The translations under genes were made by a program, and so were the position numbers. From assembly GCF_014696225.1 (NCBI RefSeq), contig NZ_JACJPV010000028.1, positions 1 to 56,183 of the forward strand: a stretch of DNA of 56,183 bases, read 5' to 3'. Positions 1 through 7,651 of this stretch are shown here, piece by piece (positions within the stretch are counted from its first letter, which is position 1; the number at the start of each line of letters is the position of its first letter). The stretch is from Anabaena sp. FACHB-1237. GTDB taxonomy: Bacteria; Cyanobacteriota; Cyanobacteriia; Cyanobacteriales; Nostocaceae. Under the pieces are notes generated by a model. That model was not told where the DNA came from. It did not search any database and saw nothing but the letters and a program-made list of their open reading frames with translations.

Positions 1-1
1 T

Positions 2-118
2 AATGGAGCTTTGGGGATTTTCCTCAAGGCAATGTGGGATACCACCTTTATCAACTCAGTTGGTAATGTTGTACTGGACCTTCACGATATCTCAGATGTC
101 AGGGAATGTCTCGGTTAA
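2..118 (+). CDS. 3' end of an unidentified gene (partial)
   Basis: An open frame enters from the left edge and ends at TAA 116-118, giving 38 residues that end ...SDVRECLG. The composition looks protein-like, but I do not recognise the family. The stop is followed by a non-coding, repeat-rich spacer. It could be a chance frame; the upstream sequence is needed. Confidence 0.35.
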   Translation, partial: NGALGIFLKAMWDTTFINSVGNVVLDLHDISDVRECLG

Positions 119-169
119 AAGTATCAGCAGGGAACAGAGAACAGGGAATAAAAAAGTCCTCTTAGTATT

Positions 170-211
170 CTGACTACTGACTCCTAACTACTAACTACTG
201 ACTACTGACTT
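170..211. repeat. Heptanucleotide tandem repeat (STRR), CTGACTA/CTAACTA type
   Basis: About six degenerate 7-bp units of CTGACTA, CTAACTA and CTCCTAA run directly up to the ATG at 212. Short tandemly repeated heptamers are typical of heterocystous cyanobacteria. There is no obvious Shine-Dalgarno motif, because the repeat occupies the ribosome-binding region of the next gene. Confidence 0.75.
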
Positions 212-877
212 ATGCGTCTACCCTTACCACAATTTGCTATAGGAGAACGTCATCCTCATCATATTGCAGAAGTCATCGAAACTAGCACTATGGAATTTTT
301 AGCCCAGTGTTTAGAACCTGATGATTTAAGTTTCCCACCAATGCCACCTTTTGGTAGTTGGGTTTGTGCTAAAGACGAAGAATCCAATAATCTAGTTTAT
401 GGGGTAGTTTATCATGCTACCACTATGCCTATAGATTCTGTCCATCGAGCGGTAGCTATGGGTTTATCTTTGGAAGCTTTGCGGGAAGAACAACCCCAAA
501 TTTTTGCTATGTTAAAAACTGAGTTTAAAGCTATTATTGTCGGTTTTAGAGCTTTGGAATTTTCACAAAATCAAAATAATGTTAATAAACGCATTTATCA
601 ATATTTACCACCTCGGCCTCCACAAATTCATCAAGCTGTTTATATCTGTGAACCTACCGCCATTATTGAATTTACTGAACAACTAGATTTTTTACAAACC
701 TTACTACTAGTCAGTGGTGTAACTGTGGAATCTTTAATAGCTGCTACGATTAGACAAATCTATCAATTACGAAAGCATGATCGACAATGGTTAATTAAAG
801 CTGGTAGATACCTGAGTTTATTACTCAAAGATGATTATGATCGTTTACGCTTGATTTTAAGTCAAATTCAGTCTTGA
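212..877 (+). CDS. HAS-barrel domain protein
   Basis: A 221-residue soluble protein. The first ~100 residues resemble the HAS barrel (HerA/ATP synthase N-terminal beta-barrel) found as a stand-alone protein in cyanobacteria: a beta-rich stretch including FGSWVCAKD and LVYGVVYHATTMPID. The remainder is mostly helical. No P-loop is present, so it is not an ATPase itself. The molecular role is unknown; HAS barrels usually serve as assembly or interaction modules. It stands alone between two heptamer repeats, so an operon with the antiporter 65 bp downstream is possible but unproven. Start ATG 212 has a poor ribosome-binding site because of the upstream repeat. Confidence 0.7.
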   Translation: MRLPLPQFAIGERHPHHIAEVIETSTMEFLAQCLEPDDLSFPPMPPFGSWVCAKDEESNNLVYGVVYHATTMPIDSVHRAVAMGLSLEALREEQPQIFAMLKTEFKAIIVGFRALEFSQNQNNVNKRIYQYLPPRPPQIHQAVYICEPTAIIEFTEQLDFLQTLLLVSGVTVESLIAATIRQIYQLRKHDRQWLIKAGRYLSLLLKDDYDRLRLILSQIQS

Positions 878-883
878 AGTGAT

Positions 884-906
884 AATTGGTAATTGGTAAT
901 TGGTAA
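884..906. repeat. Heptamer repeat TTGGTAA after a stop codon
   Basis: Three tandem copies of (A)ATTGGTA begin 6 bp after the TGA of the HAS-barrel gene. The same heptamer follows the stop codons of several other genes here (16517, 29199 on the minus strand, 55921). Confidence 0.8.
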
Positions 907-942
907 AATATATTTTTTCCTGCTCCTGACTCCTCTGATATT

Positions 943-3144
943 ATGAAATCTCTGTCATTTATTTTGGCTTTAGAACCTACTCAATTTTGGAGACAGTATA
1001 TTTTTCCTTTCGCTATTTTACTATTAGTAATTTTAGTAGTTCATAAGGTGGTGGAAAAATTAAAATTACCGGGTTTAGTAGCTTTAGTAACTGCGGGAAT
1101 AGCTTTAGGTTCATCAGGTTGGCATTTGCTTGAGTCTTCATCTCCTATGATAAGTCTCTTATCTAATATTGGTTTAGATTATTTAATATTTATCACGGCT
1201 TTAGAATTTGATTTACAACTTTTTCGCTATGATAAATTACCAGTTTTGATATTTACTATTTTTACTCTCATTTTATCTTTGACTGGCGGAATTTTGTTAG
1301 GCAAATTTCTGAATTTATCTCATATTAATTCTATATTTATCGGTATTAGTATTGCTGCTTATACTCCTTTAGCATACCCCCTTATTAGCGGTTGGGGTGT
1401 TCTAAAAAGTCATGCTGTTAAGGTAACTATGACTGCTAGTTTAATTACTAATTTAGCTAGTTTAATTATCTTGGTTTTATGTATTAAGTTTGATCATTTC
1501 CCTAATTTTGAGATTAATTATTTAATTAGTAAACTAATTGGTATAGCTATTTATTTATTACTGATTTTAGTGGGATTAAATTTTCTGGGACAGGAATTTT
1601 TTAAACATATTGGTGATTATGATGATAGAAAGTTTGTTTTTGTGATTTTATCTATTTTTATATCAGTACTAGGGGCAGAATTAATCGGTATTGAAAAAAT
1701 TTTAGGTTTGTTTTTAGCTGGTTTAGCGATTAATGCTACTCTGGGAGATGGTGCTGTTAAGGAAAAGTTACTTTTTATTGGTAATGTTGTATTTATACCT
1801 ATTTTCTTCGTTTGTCTAGGTTTAAAAATTGATGTCAACACTATTATTAATAATCACCAAATTATCACTTTAGCTATTTTGATGTTTTTCAGTTTATTTA
1901 TTACTAAATTTATTGCAGCTTTATTTACAAAACTATTCTATAGATATCAATGGACAGAAACTTTAATGATGTGGTCTTTATCAATTCCTGTGGTGGGAAT
2001 AATATTAACTGTAGCTATGGAAGGTTTACGGGTTGGTTTGTTATCCACAGAATTATTTTATAGTATGATTATTCTGATGTTGATGACTTCGGTTTTTAGC
2101 CTTTGGTTAACTAGTAAATTGGGTTTATGTTTAACTAATACGTTTGTAAATCAATCCGTAAATCAATCTATTAATATAAATTTATTTGTACCTCAACAAA
2201 AGTTAGAAAATGAAAATTTTACTGTGATTGTACCACTATATAATCCTCAAAATCAGCAAAATTTAATGGAAATGGCCGCTTTGTTGTCTAAACCATGTCA
2301 AGGTAAGGTTATTCCTTTAGCGATCGCTCATGCTACTGCTAAAATGAATACTAAAAATTTGTCAATAGCATACCAACGCTGTGAACTCTTATTAGCAAAA
2401 GCCATGAGTCAAAGTAGATTCTTAGGAATTAATATAGAACCGTTAATAAGAATAGATGATAATTATGCACCTGCTATTGTTAGGGCTGCACGAGAACAAA
2501 AAGCCAATTTAATTATTATGGGTTGGGGTAAACGTGATGGTTTAAGACAGCGTTTATTTGGTAGTCTGATAAATGATGTTTTATGGTCTGCTCATTGTCC
2601 TGTAGTGGTAGCGCGATTGGTTGATTCGCCTAAAAGAATTAGACGTATTCTTTTACCTATAGAAAATCTACTTAGACCAAGGTTAGAAACTATTAATTTT
2701 GCCCAAAAGTTAGCAGATGCTAATCAAGCTCACTTAACTTTATTGAATGTGTGTATTAATGAAACTAGGAATTTTCCTGGGATATTACCAAGTAGAAAAT
2801 TAAGCAATAGTGATGATCAAATAAAAAGTAGGCGATCGTATATTTATAAACTTTTATCTCCCTTGAGCCTATCCATATTACCAGAAGTACAAGTCATCAC
2901 CCATGACAATTTACCCCAGGCCATTTTACAAGCTGCTAGATTATATGATTTAGTGATATTTCCCTTTACTCGACAGCATAATAGTCCTGGATCATTACCC
3001 ATCAATGATCTTACTACCCAACTGACAAAACAACTAACTTGCTCAGTGATAATTTTGGCAGAACCACAATATCCTAATATCACAGTCTCACAAATGGATC
3101 TATCAATCATCAATCCTCAAAAGTTGAATTTTACATCATCCTAG
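943..3144 (+). CDS. Cation:proton antiporter with two C-terminal universal stress domains
   Basis: A 733-residue inner-membrane protein. Residues ~15-395 form about twelve hydrophobic segments of the Na+/H+ exchanger (CPA2) type. Two cytoplasmic UspA-like domains follow, at ~410-550 and ~570-710. The first keeps an ATP-binding-like glycine pattern (MGWGKRDGLRQRLFGS). Such fusions are common in cyanobacteria and probably couple monovalent cation/proton exchange to nucleotide or stress sensing; the ion transported cannot be read from sequence. ATG 943 gives a normal N-terminus preceding the first membrane segment. The gene is very AT-rich with long U/A-ending codon runs, like its neighbours. 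Confidence 0.85.
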   Translation: MKSLSFILALEPTQFWRQYIFPFAILLLVILVVHKVVEKLKLPGLVALVTAGIALGSSGWHLLESSSPMISLLSNIGLDYLIFITALEFDLQLFRYDKLPVLIFTIFTLILSLTGGILLGKFLNLSHINSIFIGISIAAYTPLAYPLISGWGVLKSHAVKVTMTASLITNLASLIILVLCIKFDHFPNFEINYLISKLIGIAIYLLLILVGLNFLGQEFFKHIGDYDDRKFVFVILSIFISVLGAELIGIEKILGLFLAGLAINATLGDGAVKEKLLFIGNVVFIPIFFVCLGLKIDVNTIINNHQIITLAILMFFSLFITKFIAALFTKLFYRYQWTETLMMWSLSIPVVGIILTVAMEGLRVGLLSTELFYSMIILMLMTSVFSLWLTSKLGLCLTNTFVNQSVNQSININLFVPQQKLENENFTVIVPLYNPQNQQNLMEMAALLSKPCQGKVIPLAIAHATAKMNTKNLSIAYQRCELLLAKAMSQSRFLGINIEPLIRIDDNYAPAIVRAAREQKANLIIMGWGKRDGLRQRLFGSLINDVLWSAHCPVVVARLVDSPKRIRRILLPIENLLRPRLETINFAQKLADANQAHLTLLNVCINETRNFPGILPSRKLSNSDDQIKSRRSYIYKLLSPLSLSILPEVQVITHDNLPQAILQAARLYDLVIFPFTRQHNSPGSLPINDLTTQLTKQLTCSVIILAEPQYPNITVSQMDLSIINPQKLNFTSS

Positions 3145-3347
3145 AGAGTGCAGAGTGCACTGTGTAGGTAACCAGACGTGAAAATTCTCTATTCTCACTA
3201 CCGTACGGGCGAACGGTTGCTCGCTCCAACTTCTCGATCTTCTGTTATAATTCTTCCCTAATATGTTATAAGCTATTGCGGTAGTAAACATAAAAAAGCA
3301 AAATAGCAATTGTATCTCAACTAGAAAAATACTCCCAAAATCAACTT

Positions 3348-4277
3348 ATGCGAATTTTAGTCACTGGTGGTGCTGGTTTTATTGGTTCTCATCTCATTGA
3401 TAGACTGATAAATGAAGGTCATGAAGTCATCTGTTTAGATAACTTTTACACAGGCCGTAAACAAAACATCCTCAAATGGTTAGATCATCCTTTGTTTGAA
3501 GTTATTCGTCATGATATTACTGAACCAATACGTTTAGAAGTAGATCAAATATATCATTTAGCCTGTCCTGCATCCCCAGTACATTATCAATATAATCCCA
3601 TTAAAACCGTGAAAACTAATGTCATGGGGACATTAAATATGCTAGGTTTAGCTAAACGAGTCAAAGCTAGATTTTTATTAGCTTCTACCAGCGAAGTATA
3701 CGGAGATCCTGAAATTCATCCCCAAACAGAAGAATATCGCGGTAGTGTCAACCCCATCGGTATTCGTTCTTGCTATGACGAAGGTAAACGAGTAGCTGAA
3801 ACTCTGTCTTTTGACTACTACAGAGAAAATAACGTGCAAATTCGCGTGGCCAGAATTTTTAATACCTACGGTCCGAGAATGTTAGAAAATGATGGTCGGG
3901 TAGTCAGTAATTTTGTGGTACAAGCGTTAAAAGGAATACCTCTCACTGTTTATGGAGAAGGACAACAAACCCGCAGTTTTTGTTACGTTTCTGACTTAGT
4001 AGACGGGTTAATAAAATTAATGAATGGTGAAAACACAGGACCGATAAACTTAGGTAATCCTGATGAATATACCATTTTAGAACTAGCACAAACTGTGCAA
4101 AACTTAATTAATCCTAACGCAGAAATCAAATTTGAACCTTTACCATCAGATGATCCCCGCCGCCGTCGTCCTGATATTACGAAGGCAAAAACCCTATTAA
4201 ATTGGCAACCTACCATTCCTTTACAATCAGGGTTAAAACTAACAATAGAAGATTTTCGGGAGCGCGTGGGTAAATAA
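3348..4277 (+). CDS. uxs: UDP-glucuronate decarboxylase (UDP-xylose synthase), SDR family
   Basis: A 309-residue cytosolic enzyme converting UDP-glucuronate to UDP-xylose with bound NAD+. It has the extended-SDR nucleotide motif GGAGFIG (residues 7-13), the STSEVYGDP segment at 113-121, and the catalytic pair Y143/K147 in SCYDEGKR, which is characteristic of the UXS family rather than of epimerases or RmlB dehydratases. Length matches bacterial UXS. The next gene on the same strand is UDP-glucose dehydrogenase, which makes its substrate. The pair is therefore a nucleotide-sugar module for surface polysaccharide or glycolipid. A 151-bp gap between them leaves room for a separate promoter. Confidence 0.92.
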   Translation: MRILVTGGAGFIGSHLIDRLINEGHEVICLDNFYTGRKQNILKWLDHPLFEVIRHDITEPIRLEVDQIYHLACPASPVHYQYNPIKTVKTNVMGTLNMLGLAKRVKARFLLASTSEVYGDPEIHPQTEEYRGSVNPIGIRSCYDEGKRVAETLSFDYYRENNVQIRVARIFNTYGPRMLENDGRVVSNFVVQALKGIPLTVYGEGQQTRSFCYVSDLVDGLIKLMNGENTGPINLGNPDEYTILELAQTVQNLINPNAEIKFEPLPSDDPRRRRPDITKAKTLLNWQPTIPLQSGLKLTIEDFRERVGK

Positions 4278-4428
4278 GGAGTCGGTAGGGGCGAACGGCC
4301 ATTTGCCAGAAGTCAGAATAAAGAATTTCAACTTTTCAATGCATGAATTTTCCCCGCACTTACTCCTTATCTGTGCGTTTACTAACACATTAACAAAATC
4401 AAACTCAAATTAAATTAGGAATAAAAAA

Positions 4429-5796
4429 ATGCGTGTTTGTGTCATTGGTACAGGTTATGTCGGTTTAGTTACAGGAGCTTGTTTAGCTCATGTTGGACAT
4501 GATGTTATTTGTATAGATAATAATGAAGCAAAAGTTAATTTAATGAAGTCTGGCCAGTCCCCCATTTTTGAACCTGGACTTTCGGAAATTATGCAAGGTG
4601 CTATTAGTAATGGCAAAATTCAGTTTTCCAGTGATCTAGGTGCTGGTGTAGCCCATGGAGAAATTCTGTTTATTGCTGTGGGTACACCACCTTTACCTAA
4701 TGGCGAAAGTGATACCCGTTATGTAGAAGCTGTAGCGCGTGGCATTGGAGAAAATCTCACTGGTGGTTATAAAGTCATCGTTAATAAGTCTACCGTCCCC
4801 ATAGGTTCAGGCGACTGGGTAAAAATGATTATTTTAGATGGTCTTGCGGAACGTCAAAAACAAACTGGTGAAAATAGATCAGATATCGCTAATAGTTTTG
4901 ATGTGGTGAGTAACCCAGAGTTTTTACGGGAAGGTTCGGCTATATATGATACCTTTAATCCTGATAGAATTGTTTTAGGAGGAAACAGTGAACAAGCGCT
5001 AGGGATGATGAAAGAACTTTATACGCCCATTGTGGAACGTCAATTCGCCGAAGATAAATCTTTGCCACCTGTACCTGTACTGGTGACAGATTTAAGTTCA
5101 GCCGAAATGATTAAATATGCAGCTAATGCATTTTTGGCGACAAAGATTAGTTTTATTAATGAAGTTGCCAATATTTGCGATCGCGTTGGTGCAGATGTTA
5201 CTCAAGTTGCAAAAGGTATTGGTTTAGATTCGCGTATTGGTAACAAGTTTTTGCAAGCTGGTATAGGTTGGGGTGGTTCTTGTTTCCCTAAGGATGTTTC
5301 TGCTTTAATTCATACTGCGGATGACTATGGTTATGAAGCGCAACTGATGAAAGCGGCTGTAACGGTTAATGAAAAGCAGCGTTTAATAGCCTTGGAAAAA
5401 CTACAACAGGCTTTAAAAATTCTTAAAGGTAAAACGATTGGTTTATTAGGATTAACATTTAAACCAGATACCGATGATTTACGAGATGCTCCCGCACTAA
5501 ATTTAATTGAACAACTTAACCGTTTAGGAGCAAGAGTTAAAGCCTATGATCCCATTATTTCCCAGACAGGAATGCGTCATGGACTTTCTGGAGTGTTAGT
5601 AGAAACGGATGCTGAAAGATTAGCAGATAGTTGTGATGCTTTAGTTTTAGTCACAGAGTGGCAACAATTTAGTACCTTAGATTATGGTAAAATGGCCAAA
5701 CTGATGAGTCATGCAGTGATGATAGATGGACGTAACTTCTTAAATCCGCAGCAGATGACTAAGGCAGGATTTCAATATATAGGTGTAGGTAGGTAA
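4429..5796 (+). CDS. ugd: UDP-glucose 6-dehydrogenase
   Basis: A 455-residue NAD+-dependent enzyme oxidising UDP-glucose to UDP-glucuronate in two steps. It shows GTGYVG (7-12) for NAD+, the central helix with K229/N233 in the MIKYAANAF segment, and the catalytic cysteine C285 in GWGGSCFPKD. The C-terminal UDP-binding domain contains FKPDTDDLRDAP. Length and motif order fit bacterial UGD. A weak Shine-Dalgarno (TAGGA) precedes ATG 4429. It works with the decarboxylase just upstream and converges on the DUF2993 gene downstream. Confidence 0.95.
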   Translation: MRVCVIGTGYVGLVTGACLAHVGHDVICIDNNEAKVNLMKSGQSPIFEPGLSEIMQGAISNGKIQFSSDLGAGVAHGEILFIAVGTPPLPNGESDTRYVEAVARGIGENLTGGYKVIVNKSTVPIGSGDWVKMIILDGLAERQKQTGENRSDIANSFDVVSNPEFLREGSAIYDTFNPDRIVLGGNSEQALGMMKELYTPIVERQFAEDKSLPPVPVLVTDLSSAEMIKYAANAFLATKISFINEVANICDRVGADVTQVAKGIGLDSRIGNKFLQAGIGWGGSCFPKDVSALIHTADDYGYEAQLMKAAVTVNEKQRLIALEKLQQALKILKGKTIGLLGLTFKPDTDDLRDAPALNLIEQLNRLGARVKAYDPIISQTGMRHGLSGVLVETDAERLADSCDALVLVTEWQQFSTLDYGKMAKLMSHAVMIDGRNFLNPQQMTKAGFQYIGVGR

Positions 5797-5847
5797 GTAA
5801 AGTGCGGGGTCCGGGGTGCAGAGTGAAAATTTTTGATTCTGACTCCC

Positions 5848-5883
5848 GTAGGTGCGAACGGGCGAGCGGCCGTTCGCCCCTAC
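5848..5883. terminator. Inverted repeat between convergent ugd and DUF2993 gene
   Basis: The arms GTAGGTGCGAACGG and CCGTTCGCCCCTAC pair at 13 of 14 positions around an 8-base loop. They sit exactly between two convergent stop codons. Similar GGGCGAACGG fragments occur near 3205 and 4290, so this is a dispersed palindrome that may serve as a bidirectional terminator. It lacks a U-tract. Confidence 0.55.
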
Positions 5884-5885
5884 TC

Positions 5886-6683
5886 CTATGAAACAGTTTT
5901 CGGAATCCGTTCAATTTCGGCGTATCCGCTAAAAACTAATCTCTCTCCTTGGGTTTCTAAACGATTTAACCGCAGTTTTACTCCATCTAAATCAAAACGG
6001 TCTAAATCAACCATATTGTCTAAAATTTCCACTAGTGCCAAACTTAAACTTTGAGAAATTTCTCTTTGTGCTTCTGGTATTTGCTCAAGTTGAATTTCCG
6101 GGTTTTTAAAAGAAACTCGTCTTCTTTTTTCAATCCCGATACTTAAAATCATATTTAGAGGTATAAGTTTTTCGTTACCCAAATCAGCCTGTGCTGACAG
6201 TTGTAAGCGATTATTTGGTAAGAGTTTAACAGTAACTTCAGTAAAAGAAACTGGGTGATTGTCAGAGAAAGCGATTAAAGTGGGTTGTGTGAGATTAATT
6301 AACCGTTTTTTGACTAATTCCGATTGAAAAGAGCGATTTATGTTTGTTTCCGATAAAACTACTTGAGCTACTGCTTGGGTAGGTTGTTTGAGGGTGAGTT
6401 TACCACTTAAAACCGAGGCGAAGTCAATGGCCACAGCATCAGTTTCAAAAGACATTTCCTCAACGCCGAAATCCCTACGAATGACTAAGCCAGAACCGCT
6501 CATTTTAAAGCTATCAATACTGCCTTGCAGAAGTTTGCTGGAGGGATAGCACCGTACTAAAACTTCTACTGACTCGCTTTTGGTGAACAAATGGCGAATC
6601 GTTTGGCTGGCGACTGTGTTGAGCATTCGCTCTCCCCAATCTGTGCCTTTAGGATCTGTAAAACCAGTAAGTCCGCCTAACAT
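5886..6683 (-). CDS. DUF2993 (LmeA-type) lipid-binding-like protein
   Basis: A 265-residue protein of the DUF2993 family, widespread in cyanobacteria and actinobacteria. The mycobacterial member LmeA binds phospholipid and affects mannan synthesis. Visible features are the N-terminal LGGLTGFTDPKGTDWGERML block and alternating beta-strand patterns. There is no clear cleavable signal peptide, as in many cyanobacterial members. A role at a membrane or in lipid handling is inference from the family. It is transcribed towards ugd. Confidence 0.75.
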   Translation of the reverse strand: MLGGLTGFTDPKGTDWGERMLNTVASQTIRHLFTKSESVEVLVRCYPSSKLLQGSIDSFKMSGSGLVIRRDFGVEEMSFETDAVAIDFASVLSGKLTLKQPTQAVAQVVLSETNINRSFQSELVKKRLINLTQPTLIAFSDNHPVSFTEVTVKLLPNNRLQLSAQADLGNEKLIPLNMILSIGIEKRRRVSFKNPEIQLEQIPEAQREISQSLSLALVEILDNMVDLDRFDLDGVKLRLNRLETQGERLVFSGYAEIERIPKTVS

Positions 6684-6961
6684 GAGAATTTGGGTCGCTA
6701 GAAGTTATTTGTACTTTTGTAACAAATTGTGAAGATTTTTGCAAGCGATCCCCATCTTTTCCCTATATTTGTTCTTCTGATGATTGCTACAACTAAATAT
6801 TAACTGTCAGGTATTAACCATCGGCTATCAGGGGCGTTGCTCAATTGGGGTATGATTTTGATTTATTAGCGATGGCAGCGATCGCCTTACGCAGAGCGTG
6901 TCGTAGAAAAGGCATCGGACTATTTTCTGACCGAAAATAATGGGATACAAGCCCCGTCCTT

Positions 6962-7273
6962 CTAGGAAGGCTTTTCTTGATTTTTGATATACTCCTTTAA
7001 TATCTCTAGCGGCGCACCTCCTACGGAGATAGCAAAATAACTGGGACTCCATAATGCTTCGTTATGGGGTTTTTATAGCCGCCCATACCTACGACTAGAT
7101 ACGCCTTTTAAAGCATTTACTATCTGGGAGATAGATAGTTTGGGCGGATACTCAATAAGTGCATGAACGTGATTATCTTCACCATTAAACTCAAGCACTT
7201 GAAAATTCATTTTTTCAGCCACTTCTCGAAATGATTTTTCAATGTTATTAGTAGATGGGAAGCAACAAGTCAA
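6962..7273 (-). pseudogene. tnpA: Broken IS200/IS605 transposase TnpA (Y1 HUH)
   Basis: The minus strand encodes the second half of an IS200-type Y1 transposase. It has the HUH metal motif in NHVHALIEYPP and, further on, LWSPSYFAISVGGAPLEIL followed by the EYIKNQ helix with the catalytic tyrosine. A TAA at 7073-7075 splits the two parts in the same frame, after ...SSRRYGRL. About 50 N-terminal residues are missing, and the break abuts a tnpB fragment on the other strand. It is inactive as it stands unless the stop is read through. Confidence 0.85.
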
Positions 7274-7570
7274 GTTGGCTCTGAATGTGGATACAAATGG
7301 GGTAAACTTGATTTAAAAATTCGGAAAATTCAGTGTTTAAACCCACCTTCCGCACCCTAAACTGTCACACAACGAAAAATGGTCATTTAGGGATTTGAGA
7401 TTGGCGATCGCTACCTAAACTTTAGACCATTTTGTATTAAAATTATCCTCAAAGGTCTTCAAAAATCCGAAATTACCGATTGTGACACTGGGGGGTGCGG
7501 AATGTGGGATCTAAATGCCGCAATTAATTTATCGCGTCTGGCTAAAGCGTGTAAGTCTACTGAGGGATAA
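7265..7570 (+). pseudogene. tnpB: tnpB 3' remnant, interrupted by a small element
   Basis: The plus strand encodes two C-terminal pieces of TnpB. The first is the zinc-ribbon start SECGYKWGKLDLKIRKIQC (from 7265); the second is WDLNAAINLSRLAKACK ending at TAA 7568-7570. The two pieces are split by a 155-bp inverted-repeat insertion (7348-7502). The first zinc cysteine is also lost (VGSECG in place of the usual VCSECG). The RuvC core is absent. It is divergent from the tnpA remnant, as in IS605-type elements. Confidence 0.8.
7348..7502. mobile_element. Small inverted-repeat element nested in tnpB remnant
   Basis: The ends are TTCCGCACCCTAAACTGTCA and, inverted, TTCCGCACCCCCCAGTGTCA. A weaker inner inverted pair follows (AATGGTCATTTAGG / CCTAAACTTTAGACCATT). 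No coding capacity is seen. The element lies exactly between the QC of the TnpB zinc ribbon and the downstream NAAINL block, which identifies it as an insertion. Confidence 0.7.
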
Positions 7571-7651
7571 CCGCTCCCATGCTCCCATGCTCCCATGCTC
7601 CCATTGAAGTAGAAAGTAAAGTCTAGTTTTGTCTAGGTTTTATATAGCAGA
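7531..7651 (+). repeat. IS605-type right end / omegaRNA-like segment, copy A
   Basis: From GCGTGTAAGTCTAC to GTTTTATATAGCAGA this sequence matches the reverse complement of 27346-27445, with few substitutions. It covers the end of tnpB, its stop codon and about 80 bp beyond. Copy A contains the octamer GCTCCCAT four times in tandem near 7574-7604; copy B has a single, degenerate unit. The last ~28 bp also encode the C-terminus of the permease on the other strand. Confidence 0.8.

Noticed and set aside
6828..7052. 74-codon minus-strand frame
   Set aside because: Out-of-frame shadow of the tnpA C-terminus plus repeat sequence.
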